The notes under the pieces were generated by a model that was not told the origin of the DNA, searched no databases, and was given only the letters and a program-made list of their open reading frames with translations. DNA of 54,163 nucleotides from Bacteroidales bacterium (GTDB lineage Bacteria > Bacteroidota > Bacteroidia > Bacteroidales > UBA932), in the NCBI GenBank assembly GCA_017439305.1, contig JAFSJK010000038.1, forward strand, positions 1 to 54,163, written 5' to 3'. Shown here in pieces: positions 1 to 7,628 of the stretch (positions within the stretch are counted from its first letter, which is position 1; each line of letters starts with the position of its first letter). A program made the position numbers and the translations under genes.

Positions 1-318
1 GCGGATGGCTTTCCGGAGCTGGAGGACTTCGCTCTCAAGCTCCTCTATCCGCTGGTCCTTCGCATCCTTTTCCTTCTCCAGTTTATCGACCTTCTCCTGG
101 AGGTTTTTGATTTGTTTGGTCAGACCTTCGATGATGGGGTTATAGGCTTTCTCCATCATCTTCTCGATGTTCTCGATCTGGTCAGCCCGCACCTCCGTCT
201 CGCCCTTTTTTGCGGCCGCGTTTTCCTGCCGGACCCTCGCCCGGATGGTGAGGATCCTCGTGAGCCAGGATGCCGTGATTGCAGTCCCGAGCATTTCCAA
301 AATCTGGATGTAGTCCAT
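1..318 (-). CDS. Phage membrane-anchored coiled-coil protein (3' end outside window)
   Basis: A leftward frame opens with ATG at 318 and runs off the window edge with 106 codons visible. The first ~25 residues are hydrophobic (LEMLGTAITASWLTRILTI), then the chain is charged and heptad-like (NLQEKVDKLEKEKDAKDQR), so a short membrane anchor followed by a coiled coil. It is the next gene after the tail cassette, where lysis or spanin-like genes usually sit, but no lysis function can be shown. It is separated from its upstream neighbour by 173 nt holding two hairpins. Confidence 0.7.
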   Translation of the reverse strand, partial: MDYIQILEMLGTAITASWLTRILTIRARVRQENAAAKKGETEVRADQIENIEKMMEKAYNPIIEGLTKQIKNLQEKVDKLEKEKDAKDQRIEELESEVLQLRKAIR

Positions 319-319
319 A

Positions 320-351
320 TTTGTTAAGTTTTATCGGTTTTCCTATCTTTG
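320..351 (+). promoter_or_regulatory. Candidate Bacteroidota-type promoter, opposite to phage genes
   Basis: TTTG at 320-323 and TATCTTTG at 344-351 are 20 nt apart, a close match to the Bacteroidota sigma consensus (TTTG, about 19-20 nt, TAnnTTTG). It points rightward, against the phage gene train, and lies just upstream of a hairpin followed by a T-rich run. Confidence 0.45.
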
Positions 352-357
352 TTGTGC

Positions 358-420
358 GCTATTCATTAGTGCGAGAATTACGTTTTTCAGGGGGCAGTCG
401 AGATGATTTCCCCCTGTTTT
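358..420 (+). ncRNA. Candidate short phage RNA
   Basis: Transcription from the promoter at 344-351 would start near 358. A hairpin (AGGGGG at 389-394 pairing with CCCCCT at 410-415) followed by GTTTTAG could end it near 420, giving an RNA of about 60 nt. A second perfect hairpin (GGGGGAC at 424-430, loop CGGA, GTCCCCC at 435-441) lies just downstream and could be part of a longer form. There is no convincing open frame on this strand here. Purely a sequence-based proposal. Confidence 0.3.
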
Positions 421-491
421 AGTGGGGGACCGGAGTCCCCCGTTCACAAGTAAGTACCAATAATATGAAAGTCGGCGCACCTCACGGCGGG

Positions 492-920
492 CTATTCTGC
501 GAGTCCGTTTTCGACGAGGAAATCCACCGTGTTAGCAATCTGCCCAAGGGTGTTGTCCTCGCCCCAGACATCAAGGTTGTAGAGAGGTTCTGCGGAAGCC
601 TTGACGAGTTCGATTTCGACTTCCTTGGCGAGAATGTCGGCGATGAGCTGGTTCGCATCTGCCTCTGCCTTGAGGTAGTCTTCGTGTCCCTCGATGGGCA
701 TCTCCTTGTCGCGGAAAGCCTTAACTTGGATCATCTCCTCCATCCAGTCCTCTTGGAACTTCTTTGCGATTTCGGAGGTTTCGTTCTCGGTTTCCTTCGA
801 TACCTTGCGGATGGCGAGGTAGTCCTTGAGGATTGCGGACTTGGTTTCCTTGTCCGTAATCTTGTTAATCTTCATGCCGGACAGGATTCCGGCGACCTGG
901 TTGATGGTTGAGAGTTTCAT
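492..920 (-). CDS. Hypothetical phage protein, tail-distal
   Basis: 142 residues from ATG at 920 (MKLSTINQVAGILS...). A longer frame reaches 959, but the internal ATG fits the 13-nt gap to the upstream gene's stop at 934. The protein is acidic, mostly predicted helical and soluble, rich in Glu and Lys, with no signal peptide or membrane segment. I do not recognise the family. Its place after the tail-fibre genes suggests a small structural, chaperone or lysis-related role, unproven. Confidence 0.65.
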   Translation of the reverse strand: MKLSTINQVAGILSGMKINKITDKETKSAILKDYLAIRKVSKETENETSEIAKKFQEDWMEEMIQVKAFRDKEMPIEGHEDYLKAEADANQLIADILAKEVEIELVKASAEPLYNLDVWGEDNTLGQIANTVDFLVENGLAE

Positions 921-933
921 AATCATAATGTTA

Positions 934-2322
934 TTAGAACGATTGATTGCACACACCAAAGGTTACACCTGCTATCTTCACGGAGTCCTCTCCGCTTCCG
1001 TCGAACAATTCCAGATACGGACGAATCTTCTTCAAGGTTGCGGGAACACTTCCGGCGCGTTGGTTATTGCTATTCAGCACAAGCACGTCACTATACAGGC
1101 AACCGATATAGACCGTGTTTTGAGAAAGGGCCTCGGATGTGTTTATCCGTGATACGGTCCCGTTCACGACCTTATAGACATCCACCTTTTGCCTTGCTGT
1201 TGGCGAGCCATAGTAGGACGGGGATAATTTTGCATAAATCCTATTCCCGTATATCGTGTCCGTTCCTCCCGTTATTTTGAAACGAATCTTGAGGGACGTG
1301 TTATTGCCAGCGTTGAAATAGTACCTATTCTCATTCTCTATAACGCCATACGGGTCTGGAGAAGGGGGCGCGTTGAAATAGTTCGGCGAAGGCGGGGCGG
1401 GGTTTGTGAAACTGGAAGCGACGGGAGCGGAATTCCCACCGAATAGCAAGTCGAAGGAGAATGTGACATCGTATCCGATCTGCTTCGTGATTCTCCCAAT
1501 ATAGTTTTCGATACTGTCTCCTTTGAAGCAGGGAAGCGGAAGATATCTTGCGCCTGCCGGGGGTCTATCAAGGGCCGTTTGCATAGTGTCGCAAAGGCAC
1601 AGATAATATTCTGTCCCATTAGGAAAATCTTGGTTCGGAAGCTCGTTGTATTCCAATGTCAACGATGGCGCAAGAGTCGTGGAGAATGGTTGCGAAGCCG
1701 TCTTTATGTAAGGAAGACCCGTTGTTCTTCCAACCATATAGACGCAGAGGTAATACCCGGACAAATCCCCATAGTCCTGCAAGGTCATGCTCCCCGGAAT
1801 GTTCGGGAATGTAGCAAGGCTAACCGCTTCTCCGGCTTGCGAGATAGTGACATCTCCTCGCCCGATTACAGGTGACGATGCGTTATTGATATACTCTGCA
1901 AAGTCGAGTACACGGAAGAACTCATCAAAGGTCTGCGTGTTATCACCGGACAAGGCCATCCTCCCACGGGGCTTGCTATATGTCCACAAGGTGTTCTTCG
2001 TGTCTGCCGCGTTGCTACTTGCTACGGGCGGTGTAATACCATAGTTGATAACCTTCCGCTGGGTATCGGTAGGCGTAGTCTTGGAGTTGTACCGGACGGG
2101 CTTGTACTTTGCGTATGGGTTAATTTTCCCAGCGTCGCGCAAAGCATATATCGGCTTTCCCTGCTGGTCGGTTTCTCCAGTATCGTACCACTTCTTGTCG
2201 GAGCAAAGCAAGCCGAGGTCTCCGGTTCCACGGCCAACGGCTTTCTGGATGTCCCAGATGGATATTCCGGTGTCCGGGTCGGTAGACGTGTCTATGAATA
2301 CTCTTCCGTTAAGATAGCTCAT
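934..2322 (-). CDS. Phage tail-tip/appendage protein, unknown fold
   Basis: 462 residues. ATG at 2322 is chosen because the preceding gene stops at 2325, leaving a 2-nt gap; the frame is open 11 codons further. The protein is rich in Tyr, Asn, Ser, Thr and Pro (for example AVGRGTGDLG near the start and a Pro/Asn-rich stretch in the middle) and appears all-beta, typical of exposed virion parts. No enzymatic motif is seen. It lies among fibre genes, so a receptor-binding or decorating role is inferred from position and composition only. Confidence 0.7.
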   Translation of the reverse strand: MSYLNGRVFIDTSTDPDTGISIWDIQKAVGRGTGDLGLLCSDKKWYDTGETDQQGKPIYALRDAGKINPYAKYKPVRYNSKTTPTDTQRKVINYGITPPVASSNAADTKNTLWTYSKPRGRMALSGDNTQTFDEFFRVLDFAEYINNASSPVIGRGDVTISQAGEAVSLATFPNIPGSMTLQDYGDLSGYYLCVYMVGRTTGLPYIKTASQPFSTTLAPSLTLEYNELPNQDFPNGTEYYLCLCDTMQTALDRPPAGARYLPLPCFKGDSIENYIGRITKQIGYDVTFSFDLLFGGNSAPVASSFTNPAPPSPNYFNAPPSPDPYGVIENENRYYFNAGNNTSLKIRFKITGGTDTIYGNRIYAKLSPSYYGSPTARQKVDVYKVVNGTVSRINTSEALSQNTVYIGCLYSDVLVLNSNNQRAGSVPATLKKIRPYLELFDGSGEDSVKIAGVTFGVCNQSF

Positions 2323-2324
2323 AC

Positions 2325-2618
2325 TTACTCCTCCATTTTTCCGGATGCAATCCATCCATCGGCTTTGATGTTTCCCTTGACGGTCATCGTGGATGACTTC
2401 TCGTCATAGGTGACTCCCTCCAGGTTCGGGAAGATGATTTCTTGCCTATCGAGGTCGTCAATCCGCTCCTCCAGACCATGATAGAGGTTGTTCAAGGACT
2501 TGTCCTCTTTCTGGAGGCCGTCGAGTACGTTGTCGTACTTCTTGAACTTCAAGTAATCCACCGCAGACACCGCAAGCGCAGCGATGGCAATGATTAGGGT
2601 GATGATGGATAGTGTCAT
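2325..2618 (-). CDS. Small membrane-anchored phage protein with tail-fibre motif
   Basis: 97 residues. An N-terminal hydrophobic segment (residues about 2-22, LSIITLIIAIAALAVSAVDY) is followed by a short coiled-coil-like region and ends with KADGWIASGK. That tail is close to the ADGWLAAGG / ADGWVASGG motifs repeated in the large fibre at 5222-7627. The shared motif suggests that the C-terminus derives from, or recombines with, fibre modules. Function unknown. Confidence 0.65.
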   Translation of the reverse strand: MTLSIITLIIAIAALAVSAVDYLKFKKYDNVLDGLQKEDKSLNNLYHGLEERIDDLDRQEIIFPNLEGVTYDEKSSTMTVKGNIKADGWIASGKMEE

Positions 2619-2645
2619 AATCTGAGTCCGTTACTGTGGGAATGG

Positions 2646-3743
2646 TTAATAGCAGGTAATCATTTTGGCATTTGCGAAGTCCCAAACGAATGTGTCTCGC
2701 TTTTGAAGCCATCTGTCGTCGTTCGATCCAACTTTCATGAAAAACACATTGTTACGGGATTTGTTTACTCCGACATAGCATAAGTTGTCGTACTTGTTAT
2801 CCGCCTCTCCGTATAGCTGAAGGCCGCTTTCGTTCTTCTGGTTGTTCGCGCTGCCGAGGTTGAAAAGGAGCTGCCTCGGATGGAGGCTATTCGTGAACAT
2901 TCCCAAGGTGTGCGTGTGCCCGGTGAGCCAGCAGACGAAATGCCCTCCTCCGTCGATGAAATTATCCACAATTGAACAGGCGGAATCCGGAATGGTCTGT
3001 CCGGAGAGCATGGCATCGGGGAGGTACTTATGCTCGAAATTCGTTCGCCACGAGCAGTTCTCTACTTTGACTGTGTTGTTTTCGAGGAAGGGGTAGTGCG
3101 TCAAAATGATGACGTATTTCTCATTCGTGATAGCATCACTCAAGACAGATTCCAACCAAGTGTGCTCTGCGGTCAGATATGATTCATTGCTTCGGGCATA
3201 TACGGAATCGTAGCTAATGACGCGCACGTCTCCATAGTCCTTGTAGAAGTAGCACAAGTCATTAGCCGCGGCGTTTGCCGGTTGTATGATTCCGGTGTAA
3301 GAGGACGCAATCGGGGCGATGAACGCGTCGTAAGTGTCAATCCCACCATAAGTGTCGTGATTGCCGACGGTCTGGATAAGGTCGGCGTTGCAGGACGCCA
3401 TCTGGGAAATATAGGTCGAATACGACTCTGTTCCAAGTTGCATATTGTCACCACCATTCAACACCGCGGTAAGTTTCCCGTCTGCCTTCCACTTGTTTGC
3501 AAGCTGGACAATCCTCTGCAAATTATATCCAATGTCAGACTTCCATGCGAGATGGATGTCCGTGAAGAACAGGAACGTTGCCTCGCTCATCGCGGTAATC
3601 AGGTCTCGCTCCCTTTCCTTGCTTCTGTAAAGGATACGGATGTCCGTGCTCGTCGGATTCGCCCCGGTACCGGCCTCCTCGAAGTTGGTATTTATCTTGT
3701 CAATCGCTTCATAGGCGTTGTCAGTCCGTAAAATCTTCTCCAT
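2646..3743 (-). CDS. Tail-cassette calcineurin-like metallophosphoesterase
   Basis: 365 residues from ATG at 3743, which overlaps the upstream stop as TAATG. After a ~65-residue N-terminal part typical of small tail proteins, the metallophosphatase motifs appear in order: FTDIHL (DxH), GGDN, GNHD, THYP and GHTHT. All metal-binding residues are therefore present, and the enzyme should be active. The family hydrolyses phosphomonoesters, phosphodiesters or nucleotides with two metal ions. In a tail operon it could act on a cell-surface polymer or envelope phosphate during entry; that is inference. No signal peptide. Confidence 0.85.
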   Translation of the reverse strand: MEKILRTDNAYEAIDKINTNFEEAGTGANPTSTDIRILYRSKERERDLITAMSEATFLFFTDIHLAWKSDIGYNLQRIVQLANKWKADGKLTAVLNGGDNMQLGTESYSTYISQMASCNADLIQTVGNHDTYGGIDTYDAFIAPIASSYTGIIQPANAAANDLCYFYKDYGDVRVISYDSVYARSNESYLTAEHTWLESVLSDAITNEKYVIILTHYPFLENNTVKVENCSWRTNFEHKYLPDAMLSGQTIPDSACSIVDNFIDGGGHFVCWLTGHTHTLGMFTNSLHPRQLLFNLGSANNQKNESGLQLYGEADNKYDNLCYVGVNKSRNNVFFMKVGSNDDRWLQKRDTFVWDFANAKMITCY

Positions 3744-4729
3744 TAGGCAGGTGATGCCGCTCCCTCCCAAAGCATTACATTGTTAGTCACATCCTTGATA
3801 TAGCAGTTCGCGTAGTTCTCGGTGCGGAAATAGAGCTGCAGATGCGTCCACGTCGCGGAGTTGATGCTGACCGTTCTCGGATTCGCGTTTGCGGAATAGT
3901 AACTCGCTGTCCCGGTACTCGGATTAAGCAGTCGAAGCATCATGTCGGAGTCCACCCCTCCGACCGAAAACTCGATGCTCAGAGTCTGGTTTGACGGCAG
4001 CTGGACAACCTTGCCGATAGAGAAGGGAAGATCGGTTGCATTGATCCCGACCCTTCTGAAATACGGTCTCGTAATATCGTTTCTTTGAGAGGTCGACGGG
4101 GTGTCCGTAGTACCAAAGCTCCATCCGATAAAGTCGCCCCGGCTATTCGGCTTCCAACTGGAAGGGATGTATTCGGATTCCAGGAACCGTTCTTTTGTCT
4201 TTATGGCATCAGCGCTGATAGTTGAGCCGTCGAATAAAACCCTTCCAGTGATATTGTCAATCAAGTATGCATCCAACAGCTTCGATGCAGGGAATGACAT
4301 TCTCACATATTTCCAGGTCTCCGTGCTTCCCGTTACCGTTCTCGGTGCGGCCGTCTGCCCCCAGTATGAACCATACTCGTAGTTTTCGTTGAAAAAGCAT
4401 AGGCTTGGGTATCGGTTGGAACTTGAATCCACGATGCCAGCACTAAACGTTAAGTCGTATGTGCTACTATTACCGATATAGTAAATCGGGGTCTCAAAAT
4501 ACTCGTCCGTACCGTCTGCCGTACCGATACGGAGACCACACACACCACTCGTTGATGTCGGGAAGAACAAAACACTACGAAACGCACTATTGAGATAGTT
4601 CGTCCCACCTTTGAACGCCCAATCAGCTAACGAGTATAGGGTGTTCTGCACCTCGACGAGTTCGTTCAGAATAACACCAGTAGGTGCCTCTGCTGCCACT
4701 CCAAAGGGGTATAATATCGTGTTCGCCAT
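3743..4729 (-). CDS. Phage tail protein with duplicated beta-sandwich module
   Basis: 328 residues. The second and third parts repeat one another: near residue 130 a block RTVTGSTETWKYVRM leads to YLIDNITGRVLFDG, and near residue 285 RTVSINSATWTHLQL leads to YIKDVTNNVMLWEG. This is an internal duplication of a carbohydrate-binding-like beta-sandwich. It is coupled to the metallophosphoesterase by TAATG and to the upstream gene by a 2-nt gap. Probably an exposed receptor-binding part of the tail tip; the ligand cannot be told. Confidence 0.65.
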   Translation of the reverse strand: MANTILYPFGVAAEAPTGVILNELVEVQNTLYSLADWAFKGGTNYLNSAFRSVLFFPTSTSGVCGLRIGTADGTDEYFETPIYYIGNSSTYDLTFSAGIVDSSSNRYPSLCFFNENYEYGSYWGQTAAPRTVTGSTETWKYVRMSFPASKLLDAYLIDNITGRVLFDGSTISADAIKTKERFLESEYIPSSWKPNSRGDFIGWSFGTTDTPSTSQRNDITRPYFRRVGINATDLPFSIGKVVQLPSNQTLSIEFSVGGVDSDMMLRLLNPSTGTASYYSANANPRTVSINSATWTHLQLYFRTENYANCYIKDVTNNVMLWEGAASPA

Positions 4730-4731
4730 AA

Positions 4732-5220
4732 TCAGTACACATAAATCAGTTTGTACGTACCAGAACGAAATTCACCAACCGTAGACGCGCTCGGGGATGT
4801 GATTGTCAACGTGCCGCCGGAATACGTAAAAGTACACGACGTATACAAGTATATTCTCGCATACGAGGACGATCTATATCCAGTGATTGAATACAGAGTC
4901 GTCCCGTCACAAATGAGACTTATAGGAATCCTATTCGTTGACAACGAAAGGTACGAACCCTCGGACGCGTCGAATGCTCCACTCTGGATGGCGAATGCGA
5001 TAGGCTGTCCCAACAATCCAGTGAAAGTTTGTACAGTCGTGGCAGAGCCGGAGGCAGAGGCCCTTGCAACGGTGCCACCTCCACCAGCGATCTGACCAAT
5101 GAGGGATGCGAAATCATCAAATCCACTTCCAGACGGAACGGTAACTCCCTTAGCGGCTATCGCGCTTGCTATTGCTGAAGAATCAGACCGAAGTCTTGAT
5201 ATTTCACTTGCGATACTCAT
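4732..5220 (-). CDS. Phage tail-fibre accessory protein
   Basis: 162 residues. The N-terminus (ISRLRSDSSAIASAIAAKGV...GFDDFASLIGQI) is a short helical motif seen at the start of many phage tail proteins, in which a helix plus an AAKGVTVP-type turn precedes a variable domain. It is followed by a Gly-rich linker and a Ser/Thr/Tyr-rich beta region ending TYKLIYVY. Gaps to both neighbours are 1-2 nt, so it is one translational unit with the fibre genes. Confidence 0.7.
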   Translation of the reverse strand: MSIASEISRLRSDSSAIASAIAAKGVTVPSGSGFDDFASLIGQIAGGGGTVARASASGSATTVQTFTGLLGQPIAFAIQSGAFDASEGSYLSLSTNRIPISLICDGTTLYSITGYRSSSYARIYLYTSCTFTYSGGTLTITSPSASTVGEFRSGTYKLIYVY

Positions 5221-5221
5221 A

Positions 5222-7627
5222 CTACAATGCGGCTAAAAGGGTTTCAATGTCGCCGACGATGTCATAGACGCACTTCGCAGATGGTATCTGATAATCCGTT
5301 GACGAAGATGAAAGAGACGTAACCAATCCGCTCGTCAGCAAAAGTGACTTTGGCGTGCCCCCAACCGTGAGGATGGCTGAGTTTGTCTGCGCACCATTTG
5401 TCCACTCAACGGTGCTTCCACCGCCAGACTCGGTTGCAAGTGCCCACTCGCCATTCACTACCTTCACTATCTTTCCATTGTCAGTGGAAGTGACATCCGG
5501 GAGCAGTCCATCGTGTGTGTGGTTCAAGTCAACCGTAGTGACATCGCCACCCGTCCAATGGAACTTGAGCGTCCCGTCCTCCTCGGTAGTAATGTCCTCA
5601 ACACCATATCCGCTGCCACCGCCGGAAGTGCCTACGCCGCCAGCAGAAATAAACGAATCAGACCATAGGCCCATTGAGTTCTTGACGTGGACATTCCCAT
5701 CCACTATCTCAAACATGGACTCAAGCGAGGTGACACGGGTAGTAAGGTCGGTTACACTTGTGGCCGTGGCGAAGTAGGATGCCGCGTGGTTCTCCAACTT
5801 GAGGGCATTGTTAGCAGAGCCGTTGGTGAAGTACGAATTGAGCGTCCCGATATCCTGCTGCATCGCGAAGAAGGGGACTGCCACGGTGATGCTCGTGTTC
5901 CCGATGGTCGCGATGGTCTGCGTTGTCCCCGGAGTGAGGGTGGCCGCAAAGTTCGTCACGGTCTGATGGGAGGTGAGGACTTGCGAACCGTTGACGGTGA
6001 GGTCCGCAAAGGCCGCTTCTCCCCGGTCATTGATAGACCAGTCCTGCCCGCCGCTGATGCCACTACCGAAGTCCACCGCTCCTGCTACCGTTCCGCCGTT
6101 AGCGAGGGAGAGGTAGGTGCCGGACAAGTCCGGGATGGAGGTGAGCGGAGTGATAGTGCTTCCGCCAAGGGTGATGACACCATTCTCAATCTTCGCGTCG
6201 GTAATCCCGTACCCCGCGAGAGTAGTAGGATGCGAGGTAAGGTCATCGAAGGCAACGGACACCGTGGGGACGATCTGGCTCTGGGGTATGTTCACCCAGT
6301 GCGTCCCATCGTACTTGAGGAGGTCTCCGCTTGCAAGGCCGGAGGACAGGGAAACGTCTGCGAGGTCTGCGAGTGCGCCCCCGGAAGAGGAACTTGAGCC
6401 GATGCCTCCTGATGCGACCCATCCGTCGGCCCACAAACCCGCATAGACCGGATTGAGTTTAAGGGTGACGACTCCATTCACCGTGACCGGGACGAACCAA
6501 TCCAGTTGATTCCCATCAAGAGTGATGCTCTCGAAGAAAGCAGAACCATCGTTTTCGATTCCCCAATTACCGTGATACCCGGACAGAGAATCAACGAAGA
6601 CCGCCTCATCCCTGAAGGTTACACTCCCTGTCACCGTACCCCCAGAGAGCTTCAGATAAGTGGAAGAAATCGTGTTCCCGTCCCCATCCTGCGTGGCCTT
6701 CGTAGCAAAAGGAACGGTAAGGTTGTTCGTCGTGCCGTTTTTCGTCCATGTGAGGTGGTTGCCACTCGTTCCAAGTTCTGTCACGAACTGGCTCACATCA
6801 ATGCTCGTGTCCCCAATCTTCTTCCAAGAGGAGTCGGTGTAGACGTACTCCTCGTACTTGTCCGCTCCGCTTCCCGTGGGGCCGATGAGGTAAAGGACGT
6901 TGCTCTGCGGATTCGTCACCGCACTCGTCGATGCCGCAAACTCATAGTGGAAGTTGACCAACCCGCCGACGAGGTTGTCAACCTGCCCCTTGGTGTAGAA
7001 CTCCGCGCTGACGGAATTGACCGTAATCGTGGAGCTACCAGAACCGTTCACCAAGGACACATTCGCCGTTGAGTTCTGGAGGGCCTTGACCGCTTGCCAA
7101 ATCTCATACACGCCCCTCGCATTGACCGCCGCCGTGACATCATCCGCAGGAGCGGAGGCCATCGCTTGCAACTCCGTCCAGGTGTAGACCGTCTCGATCA
7201 ATCCACTACCACCGCTACCGCCCGTGCCTACACCACCGGCAGCAAGCCAGCCGTCGGCCCAAAGGCCCGCGTAGATGGGATTGAGCTTGAGGGTAAGGAC
7301 GCCGTTCACCTCCACGGGGATGAACCAGTCCAGGGTGTAGCCGTCGGCGTTCGCCCCTGCCCTGTCAGCGAAACCCGCGGAGGCCTTGACGGTCACCTTG
7401 GTCACGGAGTCGGTGGTCTCGTCTATCACGGAGTCGGACAGGTAGATATACCCGTCGTCCACAGTAATCGCGTCAAGGGCCGCGAGGTTCGCATGGGTGT
7501 GACCGTCGCCATAACCGGCGGAACTGGACACCGAGGTGGAAGTGTTCACGATGAACCCAAGCCGTCTCAGGCGTTCAGATCTCGGACGTGGTGTCCGGTT
7601 GGCCGTATTTTTTGTGTAAGTGCCCAT
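5222..7627 (-). CDS. Large phage tail fibre
   Basis: 801 residues, Gly/Ser/Thr/Asn-rich with many short beta repeats and no signal peptide. Three related blocks end in GLWADGWLAAGGVGTGG, GLWADGWVASGGIGSSS and GLWSDSFISAGGVGTSG. Two of them are preceded by LDWF(I/V)PV(E/T)VNGV(L/V)TLKLNP. These look like repeated shaft or knob modules joined by Gly-rich hinges. The C-terminal region (TDNGKIVKVVNGEW..., YQIPSAKCVYD) resembles phage fibre ends. It is downstream of the tape measure and hub-like gene, as expected for a receptor-binding fibre. Confidence 0.85.
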   Translation of the reverse strand: MGTYTKNTANRTPRPRSERLRRLGFIVNTSTSVSSSAGYGDGHTHANLAALDAITVDDGYIYLSDSVIDETTDSVTKVTVKASAGFADRAGANADGYTLDWFIPVEVNGVLTLKLNPIYAGLWADGWLAAGGVGTGGSGGSGLIETVYTWTELQAMASAPADDVTAAVNARGVYEIWQAVKALQNSTANVSLVNGSGSSTITVNSVSAEFYTKGQVDNLVGGLVNFHYEFAASTSAVTNPQSNVLYLIGPTGSGADKYEEYVYTDSSWKKIGDTSIDVSQFVTELGTSGNHLTWTKNGTTNNLTVPFATKATQDGDGNTISSTYLKLSGGTVTGSVTFRDEAVFVDSLSGYHGNWGIENDGSAFFESITLDGNQLDWFVPVTVNGVVTLKLNPVYAGLWADGWVASGGIGSSSSSGGALADLADVSLSSGLASGDLLKYDGTHWVNIPQSQIVPTVSVAFDDLTSHPTTLAGYGITDAKIENGVITLGGSTITPLTSIPDLSGTYLSLANGGTVAGAVDFGSGISGGQDWSINDRGEAAFADLTVNGSQVLTSHQTVTNFAATLTPGTTQTIATIGNTSITVAVPFFAMQQDIGTLNSYFTNGSANNALKLENHAASYFATATSVTDLTTRVTSLESMFEIVDGNVHVKNSMGLWSDSFISAGGVGTSGGGSGYGVEDITTEEDGTLKFHWTGGDVTTVDLNHTHDGLLPDVTSTDNGKIVKVVNGEWALATESGGGSTVEWTNGAQTNSAILTVGGTPKSLLLTSGLVTSLSSSSTDYQIPSAKCVYDIVGDIETLLAAL

Positions 7628-7628
7628 G

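Noticed and set aside
5222-7627. Diversity-generating retroelement target in the tail fibre
   Set aside because: No reverse transcriptase, template repeat or accessory gene seen in the window. The repeats are whole modules, not variable-site copies.
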